From Pseudomonas sp. ACN8 (GTDB lineage Bacteria > Pseudomonadota > Gammaproteobacteria > Pseudomonadales > Pseudomonadaceae), in the NCBI RefSeq assembly GCF_002303925.1, contig NZ_MRCS01000015.1, positions 53,423 to 117,422 of the forward strand: a stretch of DNA of 64,000 nt. The letters run 5' to 3'. The notes under the pieces are model-generated. The model was not told the origin of the DNA, ran no database searches, and saw only the letters and a program-made list of their open reading frames with translations. Shown piece after piece: positions 12,948 through 24,188 of this stretch (within the stretch, counting starts at the first letter, position 1; each line of letters opens with the position of its first letter). The translations under genes and the position numbers were made by a program.

Positions 12948-12955
<8 letters not shown>
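11885..12955 (+). CDS. murG: Lipid II synthase MurG
   Basis: Membrane-associated GT28 glycosyltransferase that adds GlcNAc to lipid I. From the ATG at 11885 it has 356 residues. The lipid-binding glycine loop [13 protein letters not shown] lies at 9-21, a second loop (GGFVTGPGG) is in the N-domain, and the UDP-GlcNAc signature [30 protein letters not shown] is in the C-domain. It overlaps ftsW by 11 bases and murC by 8. The open frame upstream of 11885 is within ftsW and is not used. Confidence 0.97.
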
Positions 12956-15388
<2,433 letters not shown>

Positions 15389-15392
15389 GGCC

Positions 15393-16262
15393 ATGCAAGG
15401 CGCTCAGCTCAGACATCAGCCCACCGCACCGACCGGCCGCAAGCCGGTACCGCGGGGCGCCAGCCGAATGGTGGCCAAAGAGCCGATGTCCGCGCGCCTG
15501 CCGAAAGCCAATTTCGGTTTTCTCAAAGCGTTGTTCTGGCCGGTACTGCTGGTGGCTTTGGGGGTCGGTACTTATGAAGGCGCGACGCGGTTGTTGCCGT
15601 ATGCCGACAGACCGATCACCAAAGTCAACGTGCAGGGCGACCTCAGTTACATCAGTCAGCAAGCGGTGCAGCAGCGGATCGCCCCGTACGTGGCGTCGAG
15701 CTTCTTCACCATTGACCTGGCGAGCATGCGCACCGAGCTGGAAACGATGCCATGGATTGCCCACGCCGAAGTGCGCCGGGTGTGGCCGGATCAAGTGGTG
15801 ATCCGCCTGGAAGAACAACTGCCGGTGGCCCGCTGGGGCGACGAGTCGCTGTTGAACAACCAGGGCCAGGCCTTCACTCCGCGCGAGCTGGCGAACTATG
15901 AACACCTGCCACAGCTGTTCGGCCCACAGCGGGCCCAGCAGCAAGTGATGCAGCAATACCAGGTGCTGAGCCAGATGCTCAGGCCGCTGGGCTTCTCGAT
16001 TGCCCGCCTGGAGCTGCGTGATCGCGGCAGCTGGTTCCTGACCACCGGCCCCGGCAGTGCGGGTCCCGGGATCGAACTGCTGCTGGGACGCGGCAACCAG
16101 GTGGAAAAGATGCGCCGTTTTATCGCCATCTATGACAAGACGCTCAAAGAACAGATTACGAACATTGCGCGCATCGATCTGCGCTACGCCAACGGCCTCG
16201 CTGTTGGCTGGCGGGAACCTGTAGCGCCCACGGCAGCCCAACCCGCTGTCGCGAAGAATTAA
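15393..16262 (+). CDS. ftsQ: Cell division protein FtsQ
   Basis: Bitopic divisome protein linking early and late division proteins and binding FtsB-FtsL. From the ATG at 15393 it has 289 residues: a basic Pro/Arg-rich cytoplasmic tail, a membrane segment at about 43-60 ([17 protein letters not shown]), a POTRA domain starting near [14 protein letters not shown] (75-88), and the FtsQ/DivIB domain. The start follows the ddlB stop by 4 bases, with GAGAGG upstream. The longer frame from 15291 lies in ddlB. Confidence 0.95.
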   Translation: MQGAQLRHQPTAPTGRKPVPRGASRMVAKEPMSARLPKANFGFLKALFWPVLLVALGVGTYEGATRLLPYADRPITKVNVQGDLSYISQQAVQQRIAPYVASSFFTIDLASMRTELETMPWIAHAEVRRVWPDQVVIRLEEQLPVARWGDESLLNNQGQAFTPRELANYEHLPQLFGPQRAQQQVMQQYQVLSQMLRPLGFSIARLELRDRGSWFLTTGPGSAGPGIELLLGRGNQVEKMRRFIAIYDKTLKEQITNIARIDLRYANGLAVGWREPVAPTAAQPAVAKN

Positions 16263-16277
16263 GAAGAGGCAGGACCC

Positions 16278-17537
16278 ATGGCAAACGTGCAAAGCGGCAA
16301 AATGATCGTCGGTCTCGATATCGGCACCTCCAAGGTGGTGGCGCTGGTGGGCGAGGTCGCGGACGACGGCACGCTGGAAATCGTCGGGATCGGTACTCAT
16401 CCGTCCCGTGGCCTGAAAAAAGGCGTGGTGGTGAACATCGAGTCCACCGTGCAATCGATCCAGCGCGCCATCGAAGAAGCGCAGCTGATGGCTGGTTGCC
16501 GCATTCACTCGGCGTTCGTCGGCGTGGCCGGCAATCACATCCGCAGCCTGAACTCCCACGGCATCGTGGCGATTCGTGATCGCGAAGTCAGCTCGGCCGA
16601 CCTTGAGCGTGTGCTCGACGCCGCCCAGGCCGTGGCGATCCCGGCGGACCAGCGCGTGCTGCACACCCTGCCGCAGGATTACGTGATCGATAACCAGGAA
16701 GGTGTCCGCGAGCCGCTGGGCATGTCCGGCGTGCGTCTGGAAGCCAAGGTCCACGTGGTCACCTGCGCCGTCAACGCCGCACAGAACATTGAAAAATGTG
16801 TGCGCCGCTGCGGTCTGGAAATCGACGACATCATTCTCGAGCAACTGGCTTCCGCGTACTCGGTACTGACCGATGACGAGAAAGAGCTGGGCGTGTGCCT
16901 GGTGGACATCGGTGGCGGTACCACCGACATCGCGATCTTCACCGAAGGCGCGATCCGTCACACCGCGGTGATCCCGATTGCCGGCGACCAGGTGACCAAC
17001 GACATCGCCATGGCGTTGCGCACTCCGACCCAGTACGCCGAAGAAATCAAGATCCGCTACGCCTGCGCCCTGGCCAAACTGGCCGGTGCCGGTGAAACCA
17101 TCAAGGTGCCAAGCGTTGGCGACCGTCCACCGCGCGAGCTGTCCCGCCAGGCCCTGGCCGAAGTGGTCGAGCCGCGCTACGACGAACTGTTCACGCTGAT
17201 CCAGGCCGAACTGCGCCGCAGCGGCTACGAAGACCTGATCCCGGCCGGCATCGTGCTGACCGGCGGTACGTCGAAGATGGAAGGCGCTACCGAACTGGCC
17301 GAGGAAATCTTCCACATGCCGGTGCGCCTGGGCGTGCCTCACGGCGTGAAAGGTCTGGATGACGTGGTGCGCAACCCGATCTATTCCACCGGCGTCGGCC
17401 TGTTGATGTACGGCCTGCAGAAGCAGTCCGACGGCATCTCGTTCTCGGGCATCGGCAGCCGCGACAGCTATAGCAACGAAGAACCACAGGCTCCGCTGCT
17501 GGACCGCCTGAAGAAGTGGGTTCAGGGCAATTTCTGA
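16278..17537 (+). CDS. ftsA: Cell division protein FtsA
   Basis: Actin-like ATPase that tethers FtsZ filaments to the membrane. The 419 residues begin with the phosphate-1 loop VGLDIGTSKVVALVGEV. They contain LVDIGGGTTDIAIF (phosphate 2), LTGGTSKMEGA (adenosine motif), and end in the amphipathic membrane-targeting helix LDRLKKWVQGNF. GGCAGGA lies about 8 bases before the ATG. Confidence 0.97.
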   Translation: MANVQSGKMIVGLDIGTSKVVALVGEVADDGTLEIVGIGTHPSRGLKKGVVVNIESTVQSIQRAIEEAQLMAGCRIHSAFVGVAGNHIRSLNSHGIVAIRDREVSSADLERVLDAAQAVAIPADQRVLHTLPQDYVIDNQEGVREPLGMSGVRLEAKVHVVTCAVNAAQNIEKCVRRCGLEIDDIILEQLASAYSVLTDDEKELGVCLVDIGGGTTDIAIFTEGAIRHTAVIPIAGDQVTNDIAMALRTPTQYAEEIKIRYACALAKLAGAGETIKVPSVGDRPPRELSRQALAEVVEPRYDELFTLIQAELRRSGYEDLIPAGIVLTGGTSKMEGATELAEEIFHMPVRLGVPHGVKGLDDVVRNPIYSTGVGLLMYGLQKQSDGISFSGIGSRDSYSNEEPQAPLLDRLKKWVQGNF

Positions 17538-17610
17538 AGATTTACCGCAATACCGTTACACCGAAGCACGCAGTAGGCGAAAAAACTAGAGAATGTAAAG
17601 GAGAGGGAAA

Positions 17611-18801
17611 ATGTTCGAACTCGTAGACAACATCCCCGCAAGCCCGGTAATCAAAGTTATCGGTGTCGGCGGTGGCGGCGGCAACGCTGTCAACCACATG
17701 GTCAAGAGCAACATTGAAGGCGTCGAGTTCATCTGCGCCAACACCGATGCTCAAGCGCTGAAAAACATCGGCGCGCGGACCATCCTGCAACTGGGCACGG
17801 GCGTGACCAAGGGCTTGGGCGCTGGCGCCAACCCTGAAGTCGGCCGTCAGGCCGCTCTGGAAGATCGTGAGCGTATTGCCGAAGTCCTGCAGGGCACCAA
17901 CATGGTGTTCATCACCACTGGCATGGGCGGTGGTACCGGTACCGGTGCTGCGCCGATCATCGCCGAAGTGGCCAAGGAAATGGGCATCCTGACCGTTGCG
18001 GTCGTGACCCGTCCGTTCCCGTTCGAAGGCCGCAAGCGTATGCAGATCGCCGACGAAGGCATCCGCATGCTTTCCGAAAGCGTCGACTCGTTGATCACCA
18101 TTCCCAACGAGAAGCTGCTGACCATCCTCGGTAAAGACGCAAGCCTGCTGTCGGCTTTCGCCAAGGCCGACGATGTACTGGCCGGTGCCGTTCGCGGTAT
18201 CTCCGACATCATCAAGCGTCCGGGCATGATCAACGTCGACTTCGCCGACGTGCGTACCGTGATGAGCGAAATGGGCATGGCGATGATGGGCACTGGCTGC
18301 GCCAGCGGTCCGAACCGTGCACGTGAAGCGACCGAAGCGGCCATCCGCAACCCGCTGCTCGAAGACGTGAACCTGCAAGGCGCACGCGGCATCCTGGTGA
18401 ACATCACTGCCGGTCCTGACCTGTCCCTGGGTGAGTACTCCGACGTGGGTAGCATCATCGAGGCATTCGCTTCCGAGCACGCGATGGTCAAGGTCGGTAC
18501 CGTTATCGATCCGGACATGCGCGATGAGCTGCACGTGACTGTCGTTGCCACCGGTCTGGGCGCTAAAATCGAGAAGCCTGTGAAGGTCATCGACAACACC
18601 GTCCACACGTCGATGGCAGCACAGCCACAACAGGCCCCTGTTCGTCAGGAAGCTCCAGCGGTGAACTACCGTGACCTGGACCGTCCGACCGTCATGCGCA
18701 ACCAGGCCCAGGCCGGGGCTGCGACTGCCGCGAAGATGAATCCGCAAGATGACCTGGACTACCTGGACATCCCGGCTTTCCTGCGTCGTCAGGCCGATTG
18801 A
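17611..18801 (+). CDS. ftsZ: Cell division GTPase FtsZ
   Basis: Tubulin homologue that polymerises into the division ring. The 396 residues show the GTP-binding loop GGGGGNAVNHM (20-30), the tubulin signature GMGGGTGTG (104-112), the T7 synergy loop region FADVRTVMSEMG, a Gln/Ala-rich linker, and the C-terminal conserved peptide DYLDIPAFLRRQ that binds FtsA and ZipA. A strong AAAGGAGAGGG site lies upstream. The 73-base gap after ftsA is one of the largest in the cluster and may contain separate regulatory signals. Confidence 0.98.
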   Translation: MFELVDNIPASPVIKVIGVGGGGGNAVNHMVKSNIEGVEFICANTDAQALKNIGARTILQLGTGVTKGLGAGANPEVGRQAALEDRERIAEVLQGTNMVFITTGMGGGTGTGAAPIIAEVAKEMGILTVAVVTRPFPFEGRKRMQIADEGIRMLSESVDSLITIPNEKLLTILGKDASLLSAFAKADDVLAGAVRGISDIIKRPGMINVDFADVRTVMSEMGMAMMGTGCASGPNRAREATEAAIRNPLLEDVNLQGARGILVNITAGPDLSLGEYSDVGSIIEAFASEHAMVKVGTVIDPDMRDELHVTVVATGLGAKIEKPVKVIDNTVHTSMAAQPQQAPVRQEAPAVNYRDLDRPTVMRNQAQAGAATAAKMNPQDDLDYLDIPAFLRRQAD

Positions 18802-18852
18802 TGGAATGTATCAGGGCTATGAAGGTGATTGGTGTTCAGCAAAGGCTCGGTC

Positions 18853-18861
18853 TGCTATCAT
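18853..18861 (+). promoter_or_regulatory. lpxC: Possible extended -10 promoter for lpxC
   Basis: TGCTATCAT is a good extended -10 element 53 bases before the lpxC ATG, in the 112-base ftsZ-lpxC gap. There is no well-spaced -35 box; TTCAGC is 15 bases upstream. Offered as a candidate only. Confidence 0.4.
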
Positions 18862-18877
18862 CGCCAGCCTTTGTTGA

Positions 18878-19825
<948 letters not shown>

Positions 19826-19850
19826 GCAAAAAACCTCTCTAGTTTTTTAA

Positions 19851-19876
19851 AGGCTGCCTTCGGGTGGCCTTTTTTT
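19851..19876 (+). terminator. Rho-independent terminator after lpxC
   Basis: AGGCTGCC-TTCG-GGTGGCCT hairpin (8 pairs, two of them G-U, with a UUCG loop) followed by seven T. It closes the dcw cluster. Confidence 0.9.
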
Positions 19877-19924
19877 ATGTCCCGAGTTTTGTATTGCCTG
19901 GGCAGGCCCCATCCAATGAAAATC

Positions 19925-21427
19925 CTATTCGGCACAAACAACCCGGTTACGCCCCCCTTCCTTGGCCTGATACAACGCCTTGTCGGCGCTGAACAGCAAT
20001 TGTTCCAGATTAATATCGCTGCCCGACGTCCAGGTGGCAATGCCGATACTTACGCTCATCGGCGGCTCACCGGCGTCCACCAGTGGCAGTTTCTGCACCG
20101 CCTCGCGGATGTGCTCGGCGATCTGCTTCGCGCCTTCACTTTCAGTTTCGGCCAGGACCACCGAAAACTCTTCACCACCATAACGAGCCACCAGATCCGC
20201 CGGGCGATGGACATTGGTGCGGATGACCTCGGCCAATGCCCGCAAGGCGTCGTCGCCGGCCTGATGCCCGTGCCGGTCGTTGAAGGCCTTGAAGTGATCG
20301 GCATCGATCATCAGCAACGACAACGGCTTGCCACTGCGTTGCGCGCGAAACCATTCATGGCGCAGGGTCAGATCAAGGGAGCGACGGTTGGCCACGCCGG
20401 TCAAGGCATCGGTGGCCGCCAGTTGCGCCAGTTCCTGCTCGGCACTTTGGCGCCGTCGCAGCTCGCGGCAGAGCATCCAGGTCAGCCACAACAGGCCGAT
20501 GCACAAAACCCCTGTTGCACCACTGATCGCATAGGCCGTGCGGTTCCAGGCAGCGAACACTTCGTCGATGGAAAGGGCCACGATGACGGTCAGCGGCAGA
20601 TTGCCGACCCGGGTAAAGGTGTACAGGCGCCGTTGATGGTCGACACTCGACACGCTTTCAAAGGTACCACTGCGCTCGTGCAGCATGCGTGCGACGTTGG
20701 GACGGCTGGACAAGCTTTTGCCAATGGCGTTTTGCTCACGGTACGGTTTCTGTGCCAGGAGAATCCCGTCATCATTGATGATGCCCAGCGTACTGCCGTT
20801 GCCGATGTCGAGGCTGTTGAATAGCTGATCGAAGTAACTCATGCGCATCGACGCCACCGCAACCCCCAGAAACTCGCCCGTGGGCGATGAAATGCGCCGG
20901 CTGAAACTGATGCGCCATTCGTCGCTGTCATCGCAGTCGCAGCGTGGCTTGAAGGGCCGGCTGATAAACATGCCGGTGTCGCGATTGAAGACATGGGCCA
21001 GGAAATAATCGCGGTCAGCGAAGTTGCCCGGTTTCGGTTCGATCAATGAGGAGTCGGCCAGCACGTCGCCGTGCTTGTCCAGCAGCAGGATATCGCCCTT
21101 GTAGCGCGCAGTGGTGGAGCGGTCGAACAGCACCAGATGACGGATCTGCGGTGCGACCTGTTTAAGGTCGTCCCGTTGGGCGGCGGCGATCAGGCCCTGC
21201 AAGGTCAAGTCATAGAGTTCGACCGTACGCAGGACATCGGCATCGATCAGTTGCGCGATGGTGGTCGCGCTGCGGGTGGCGGTCTGCTGGGCGTTGGCGT
21301 GTTCGCGGATCAGCAGAAAGGTGACGATGCACAGGATCGAGATGACGGTCAGGGTGCTGCCGAAGATCACCATGATCTCGGGTCGCCCGGTCGGGCCTTG
21401 AAAAAGTGCGGTGCGGCTTGCGGTCAT
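19925..21427 (-). CDS. Membrane diguanylate cyclase with Cache-type sensor
   Basis: Predicted to make cyclic di-GMP from two GTP in response to a periplasmic signal. The 500 residues read: membrane segment about 19-40, a periplasmic double-Cache-like sensor of about 255 residues, a second membrane segment about 299-319, then a GGDEF domain from about 335. The active loop is G417-G-E-E-F421 (RYGGEEF), a functional variant. The inhibitory I-site RxxD is present as R408-P-A-D411, exactly five residues before the loop, so product feedback is expected. The gene converges on lpxC. Alg44, encoded in this window, needs c-di-GMP to support alginate polymerisation, but nothing here links the two directly. 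Confidence 0.92.
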   Translation of the reverse strand: MTASRTALFQGPTGRPEIMVIFGSTLTVISILCIVTFLLIREHANAQQTATRSATTIAQLIDADVLRTVELYDLTLQGLIAAAQRDDLKQVAPQIRHLVLFDRSTTARYKGDILLLDKHGDVLADSSLIEPKPGNFADRDYFLAHVFNRDTGMFISRPFKPRCDCDDSDEWRISFSRRISSPTGEFLGVAVASMRMSYFDQLFNSLDIGNGSTLGIINDDGILLAQKPYREQNAIGKSLSSRPNVARMLHERSGTFESVSSVDHQRRLYTFTRVGNLPLTVIVALSIDEVFAAWNRTAYAISGATGVLCIGLLWLTWMLCRELRRRQSAEQELAQLAATDALTGVANRRSLDLTLRHEWFRAQRSGKPLSLLMIDADHFKAFNDRHGHQAGDDALRALAEVIRTNVHRPADLVARYGGEEFSVVLAETESEGAKQIAEHIREAVQKLPLVDAGEPPMSVSIGIATWTSGSDINLEQLLFSADKALYQAKEGGRNRVVCAE

Positions 21428-21577
21428 AGGGCTGACGTCTGCTTAAGGGACGCTCTAAGCGTAGTTGCATAAACGTAGCAGCCGAGTGAATCCTTCCTGT
21501 TGCTCGAGCGATTGATCAATGGCGTGGGCGTCAGTGACTTTCGTTGCGGAAATTGCAATGAAGGCCGAGTCGCCACT

Positions 21578-21607
21578 ATAAAAAAAGCCGCTGACAACAG
21601 CGGCTTT
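21578..21607 (-). terminator. Rho-independent terminator (minus strand)
   Basis: Read on the minus strand, AAGCCGCTG-TTGT-CAGCGGCTT (9 perfect pairs) is followed by a run of T. It lies about 70 bases after the stop of the small exported protein gene at 21675. Confidence 0.85.
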
Positions 21608-21674
21608 GGAGACAACTTTTCAATGGGAAGAGCCGATGAAAAGTGTCGAGGGAAACGGGAGTGATCGGTGCCGG

Positions 21675-21899
21675 TCAGCTGTCCTTCTCGACCAGTGGCT
21701 GGGTCTGGATACTGGATGCCTGCGGGGCCTGAGAGTCTTGTACAGCCTTGGCCGTCATCTCGATCCGATGCTCTTCGAACGTCGCAGCGCGCGCGGCGTT
21801 ATGCGCGACGAACGTCTGCGATTCTTCCGCCATCGCCAACGGCGACAGGAACAAAGAGGACAAAACGAAAGCGCTGGCAATACCCATACTGTTGGACAT
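21675..21899 (-). CDS. Small exported protein of unknown function
   Basis: A 74-residue product with a clear type I signal peptide (MSNSMGIASAFVLSSLFLSP, cleavage after A-M-A) and a mature part of about 50 polar residues rich in Ala, Gln and Glu, with no cysteine. The start at 21899 has AAGAAGG upstream; the same frame is open farther upstream, but that part runs through a REPIN. I do not recognise a family. It lies downstream of the efflux/two-component operon on the same strand, separated by the REPIN at 22049, and has its own terminator. Confidence 0.7.
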   Translation of the reverse strand: MSNSMGIASAFVLSSLFLSPLAMAEESQTFVAHNAARAATFEEHRIEMTAKAVQDSQAPQASSIQTQPLVEKDS

Positions 21900-22048
21900 C
21901 TTGAAAACCTTCTTGCTTGGCAAGTGCTGTTTGGTGCGGGCAAAGATAAGGATATGAGGCGAGGGGAAAAAGAGCGGATTCATGAAAGGACTGTTGCTGT
22001 TATGGCAATAGTGGGTTGGCCGCCTAAATGTGTTCATCCCGGATCCAA

Positions 22049-22135
22049 TGTGGGAGCGAGCCTGCTCGCGATAGCAGCACCTCGGTCCTTGGGTTGCACC
22101 GCGTTGCCTGCATCGCGAGCAGGCTCGCTCCCACA
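22049..22135. repeat. REPIN (inverted pair of REP sequences)
   Basis: GTGGGAGCGAGCCTGCTCGCGA (22050) and its inverted copy ending CTCCCAC (22135). Outward topology GTGGGAG...CGCGAT-loop-ATCGCG...CTCCCAC. It lies between the histidine kinase gene and the small exported protein gene. Confidence 0.92.
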
Positions 22136-22148
22136 AGGGAATAGGGTT

Positions 22149-23516
22149 TCATACCGGGAGGTGAATGCCGAACGTATTCATCCCATGATCACTGCGCACG
22201 AACACATCCCCACCATGCATCAACGCAATCGCCTTGACGATGGCCAGCCCCAGACCGTGGTTGTGGCCGCTGTTGCTGCGTGACGCATCGACCCGGTAGA
22301 AACGCTCGAACAGGCGCGGCAGATGCTCACTGGCAATCGGCGAGCCGGGGTTGGCGACGCCGATGCTGACTTGATGCTCCAGGGCTTCGATCCGCACTTG
22401 AATCACCTGCCCGGGCGCGGTGTGCTGCACCGCGTTATTCAACAAGTTGATCAATGCCCGGCGCAGATGGGCGATCTCGATGCACACTTGTGCGTCACCA
22501 CTGACCTCGACCTGGACCTGGGCGTCTTCGAGAATGAAGTCCAGATATTCCAGGGTCGTGGCCACCTCATCGGCCAGCGAGGTCGAGGTGAGTTTGGTCG
22601 CCTTGCTGCCCTGATCGGCGCTGGCGAGGAACAGCATGTCGTTGATGATCGAACGCAGTCGCTCAAGCTCTTCGAGGTTCGATTGAAGCACTTCGAAGTA
22701 ATGTTCGGCGGAGCGTCCGCGAGTCAATGCGACCTGGGTCTGGCCGATCAGATTGGTCAGTGGCGAGCGCAGTTCGTGGGCGACATCGGCGTTGAACGAC
22801 TCAAGGCGCGAGTAGGCCTGCTCGACCCGCTCCAGGGTCGAGTTGAACGAACTGACGAACTGATCGAGTTCTGGCGGCAAGGGTGACAATCGCAAGCGCC
22901 CCGAGCGCAACGGCGGGGCCAGGCGCTGGGCCTCCTGGGACAGTTTGATCAGCGGCTTGAGGCCGATCCGCGCCACCCAATAACCCAGTGCCGAGGCCAA
23001 CAATACACCGACAATCGCCAGGCTGATCAGCGCGACCAGCAGGTGATGCTGGGTATGGAAAAACGTTTCGGTGTCGATGGCGATCATGAAGCGCAGCGCT
23101 GGGCGCTGGTCCTTGGCCGGGAACTCGCTGACCAGCACTTTCAGCGGATACGGGTGCTCCGGCAGATGCATGTCGCGCGTGCCCAGCGGGCCTTGGGCAA
23201 AGGTGCGGATATGCGGTGTCAGGTTGCCGTATTCGTAGTGTGGATCGCCGCTGATGATCCAGAAACTGATGCGCTTGTCTTCTTCGCTCAGCAGGTTGAG
23301 CTTGTTGTTGATCCTCACCCAGTGCTCGGGCGTGCCGTAACGGCCGACCATGGATTCGAGCACGCTGTAGCGCGCATCGAGTTCGGCTTCGGGCAACAGG
23401 CCCAGGCCTTTGTCGACCTGCTGGTACAGCGCCCAACCGATCAACAAAAACACCAACAGCGCCACCAGCGTAAACATGCCGCTCAGGCGCAGGGCAATGC
23501 TGTTACTGGACACCAC
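22149..23516 (-). CDS. Sensor histidine kinase, heavy-metal (CopS/CusS) type
   Basis: Membrane sensor kinase of about 455 residues, partner of the adjacent regulator. A membrane segment at about 14-34 (FTLVALLVFLLIGWALYQQ) precedes a periplasmic sensor domain of about 130 residues, a second membrane segment, a HAMP linker, the H-box DVAHELRSPLTNL, and an ATPase domain with N-, G1- and G2-boxes (LLNNAVQHT, GLGLAIVKAI). The GTG start at 23516 (or 23513) overlaps the regulator gene by 14 bases, with TGGAG upstream. The ligand cannot be told from sequence; metal sensing is an inference from the family. Confidence 0.88.
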   Translation of the reverse strand: MVSSNSIALRLSGMFTLVALLVFLLIGWALYQQVDKGLGLLPEAELDARYSVLESMVGRYGTPEHWVRINNKLNLLSEEDKRISFWIISGDPHYEYGNLTPHIRTFAQGPLGTRDMHLPEHPYPLKVLVSEFPAKDQRPALRFMIAIDTETFFHTQHHLLVALISLAIVGVLLASALGYWVARIGLKPLIKLSQEAQRLAPPLRSGRLRLSPLPPELDQFVSSFNSTLERVEQAYSRLESFNADVAHELRSPLTNLIGQTQVALTRGRSAEHYFEVLQSNLEELERLRSIINDMLFLASADQGSKATKLTSTSLADEVATTLEYLDFILEDAQVQVEVSGDAQVCIEIAHLRRALINLLNNAVQHTAPGQVIQVRIEALEHQVSIGVANPGSPIASEHLPRLFERFYRVDASRSNSGHNHGLGLAIVKAIALMHGGDVFVRSDHGMNTFGIHLPV

Positions 23517-24180
23517 GGCTCTCCAGCACGTAACCCATACCACGAATGGTGTGCAGCAGCTTCTCTTCGAACGGTCCGTCGAGCTTGGCCCGCAGGCGTT
23601 TGATCGCGACTTCGACGACGTTGGCGTCGCTGTCGAAATTGATGTCCCAGACCATCTCGGCAATGGCGGTTTTCGAGAGGATTTCACCCTGGCGCCGGGC
23701 CAGCACGCTAAGCAGCGAGAACTCCTTGGCAGTCAGGTCCAGACGTGTACCGCCGCGGGTGGCCTTGCGGCTGATCAAATCTATCCACAGGTCGGCGATG
23801 CTCACCTGCACCGGTTCATGGCCGCCGCTACGGCGGGTCAGCGCTTGCAGGCGCGCCACCAGTTCAAGGAAGGAAAACGGTTTGCCCAGATAGTCATCGG
23901 CGCCTTCGCGCAGGCCCTTGATGCGATCCTCCACACGCTCGCGGGCGGTGAGCATGATTACCGGGGTTTGCTTGCGTGCACGCAACGCACGCAGCACGCC
24001 GAAGCCGTCAAGGCTCGGCAACATGACGTCGAGGACGATCACCGCGTAGTCGCTTTCCAGCGCCAGATGCAGACCTTCCACACCATCGCGGGCCAGATCC
24101 ACGGTGAAACCCTGTTCCGTCAGGCCGCGATGCAGATAGTCCGCGGTTTTTTCTTCGTCTTCGATAATCAGAACGCGCAT
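23503..24180 (-). CDS. OmpR-family response regulator, heavy-metal (CopR) type
   Basis: DNA-binding regulator of 225 residues. The receiver domain has acidic residues E7-D8, phosphoacceptor D51 (IVLDVMLP), T78 and K100. The OmpR-type winged helix at the C terminus contains LDLTAKEFSLLSVLARRQGE and VVEVAIKRLRAKLD. It follows the RND pump gene by 8 bases and overlaps the kinase gene, so efflux pump and controller are one transcription unit that probably regulates itself. Confidence 0.92.
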   Translation of the reverse strand: MRVLIIEDEEKTADYLHRGLTEQGFTVDLARDGVEGLHLALESDYAVIVLDVMLPSLDGFGVLRALRARKQTPVIMLTARERVEDRIKGLREGADDYLGKPFSFLELVARLQALTRRSGGHEPVQVSIADLWIDLISRKATRGGTRLDLTAKEFSLLSVLARRQGEILSKTAIAEMVWDINFDSDANVVEVAIKRLRAKLDGPFEEKLLHTIRGMGYVLESRGVQ

Positions 24181-24188
24181 GACCCGCC

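Noticed and set aside
22049..22135. CRISPR-like regularly repeated GAGCGAGCCTGCTCGC units
   Set aside because: They occur as inverted pairs at scattered intergenic sites, with no array, spacers or cas genes; these are REPINs.
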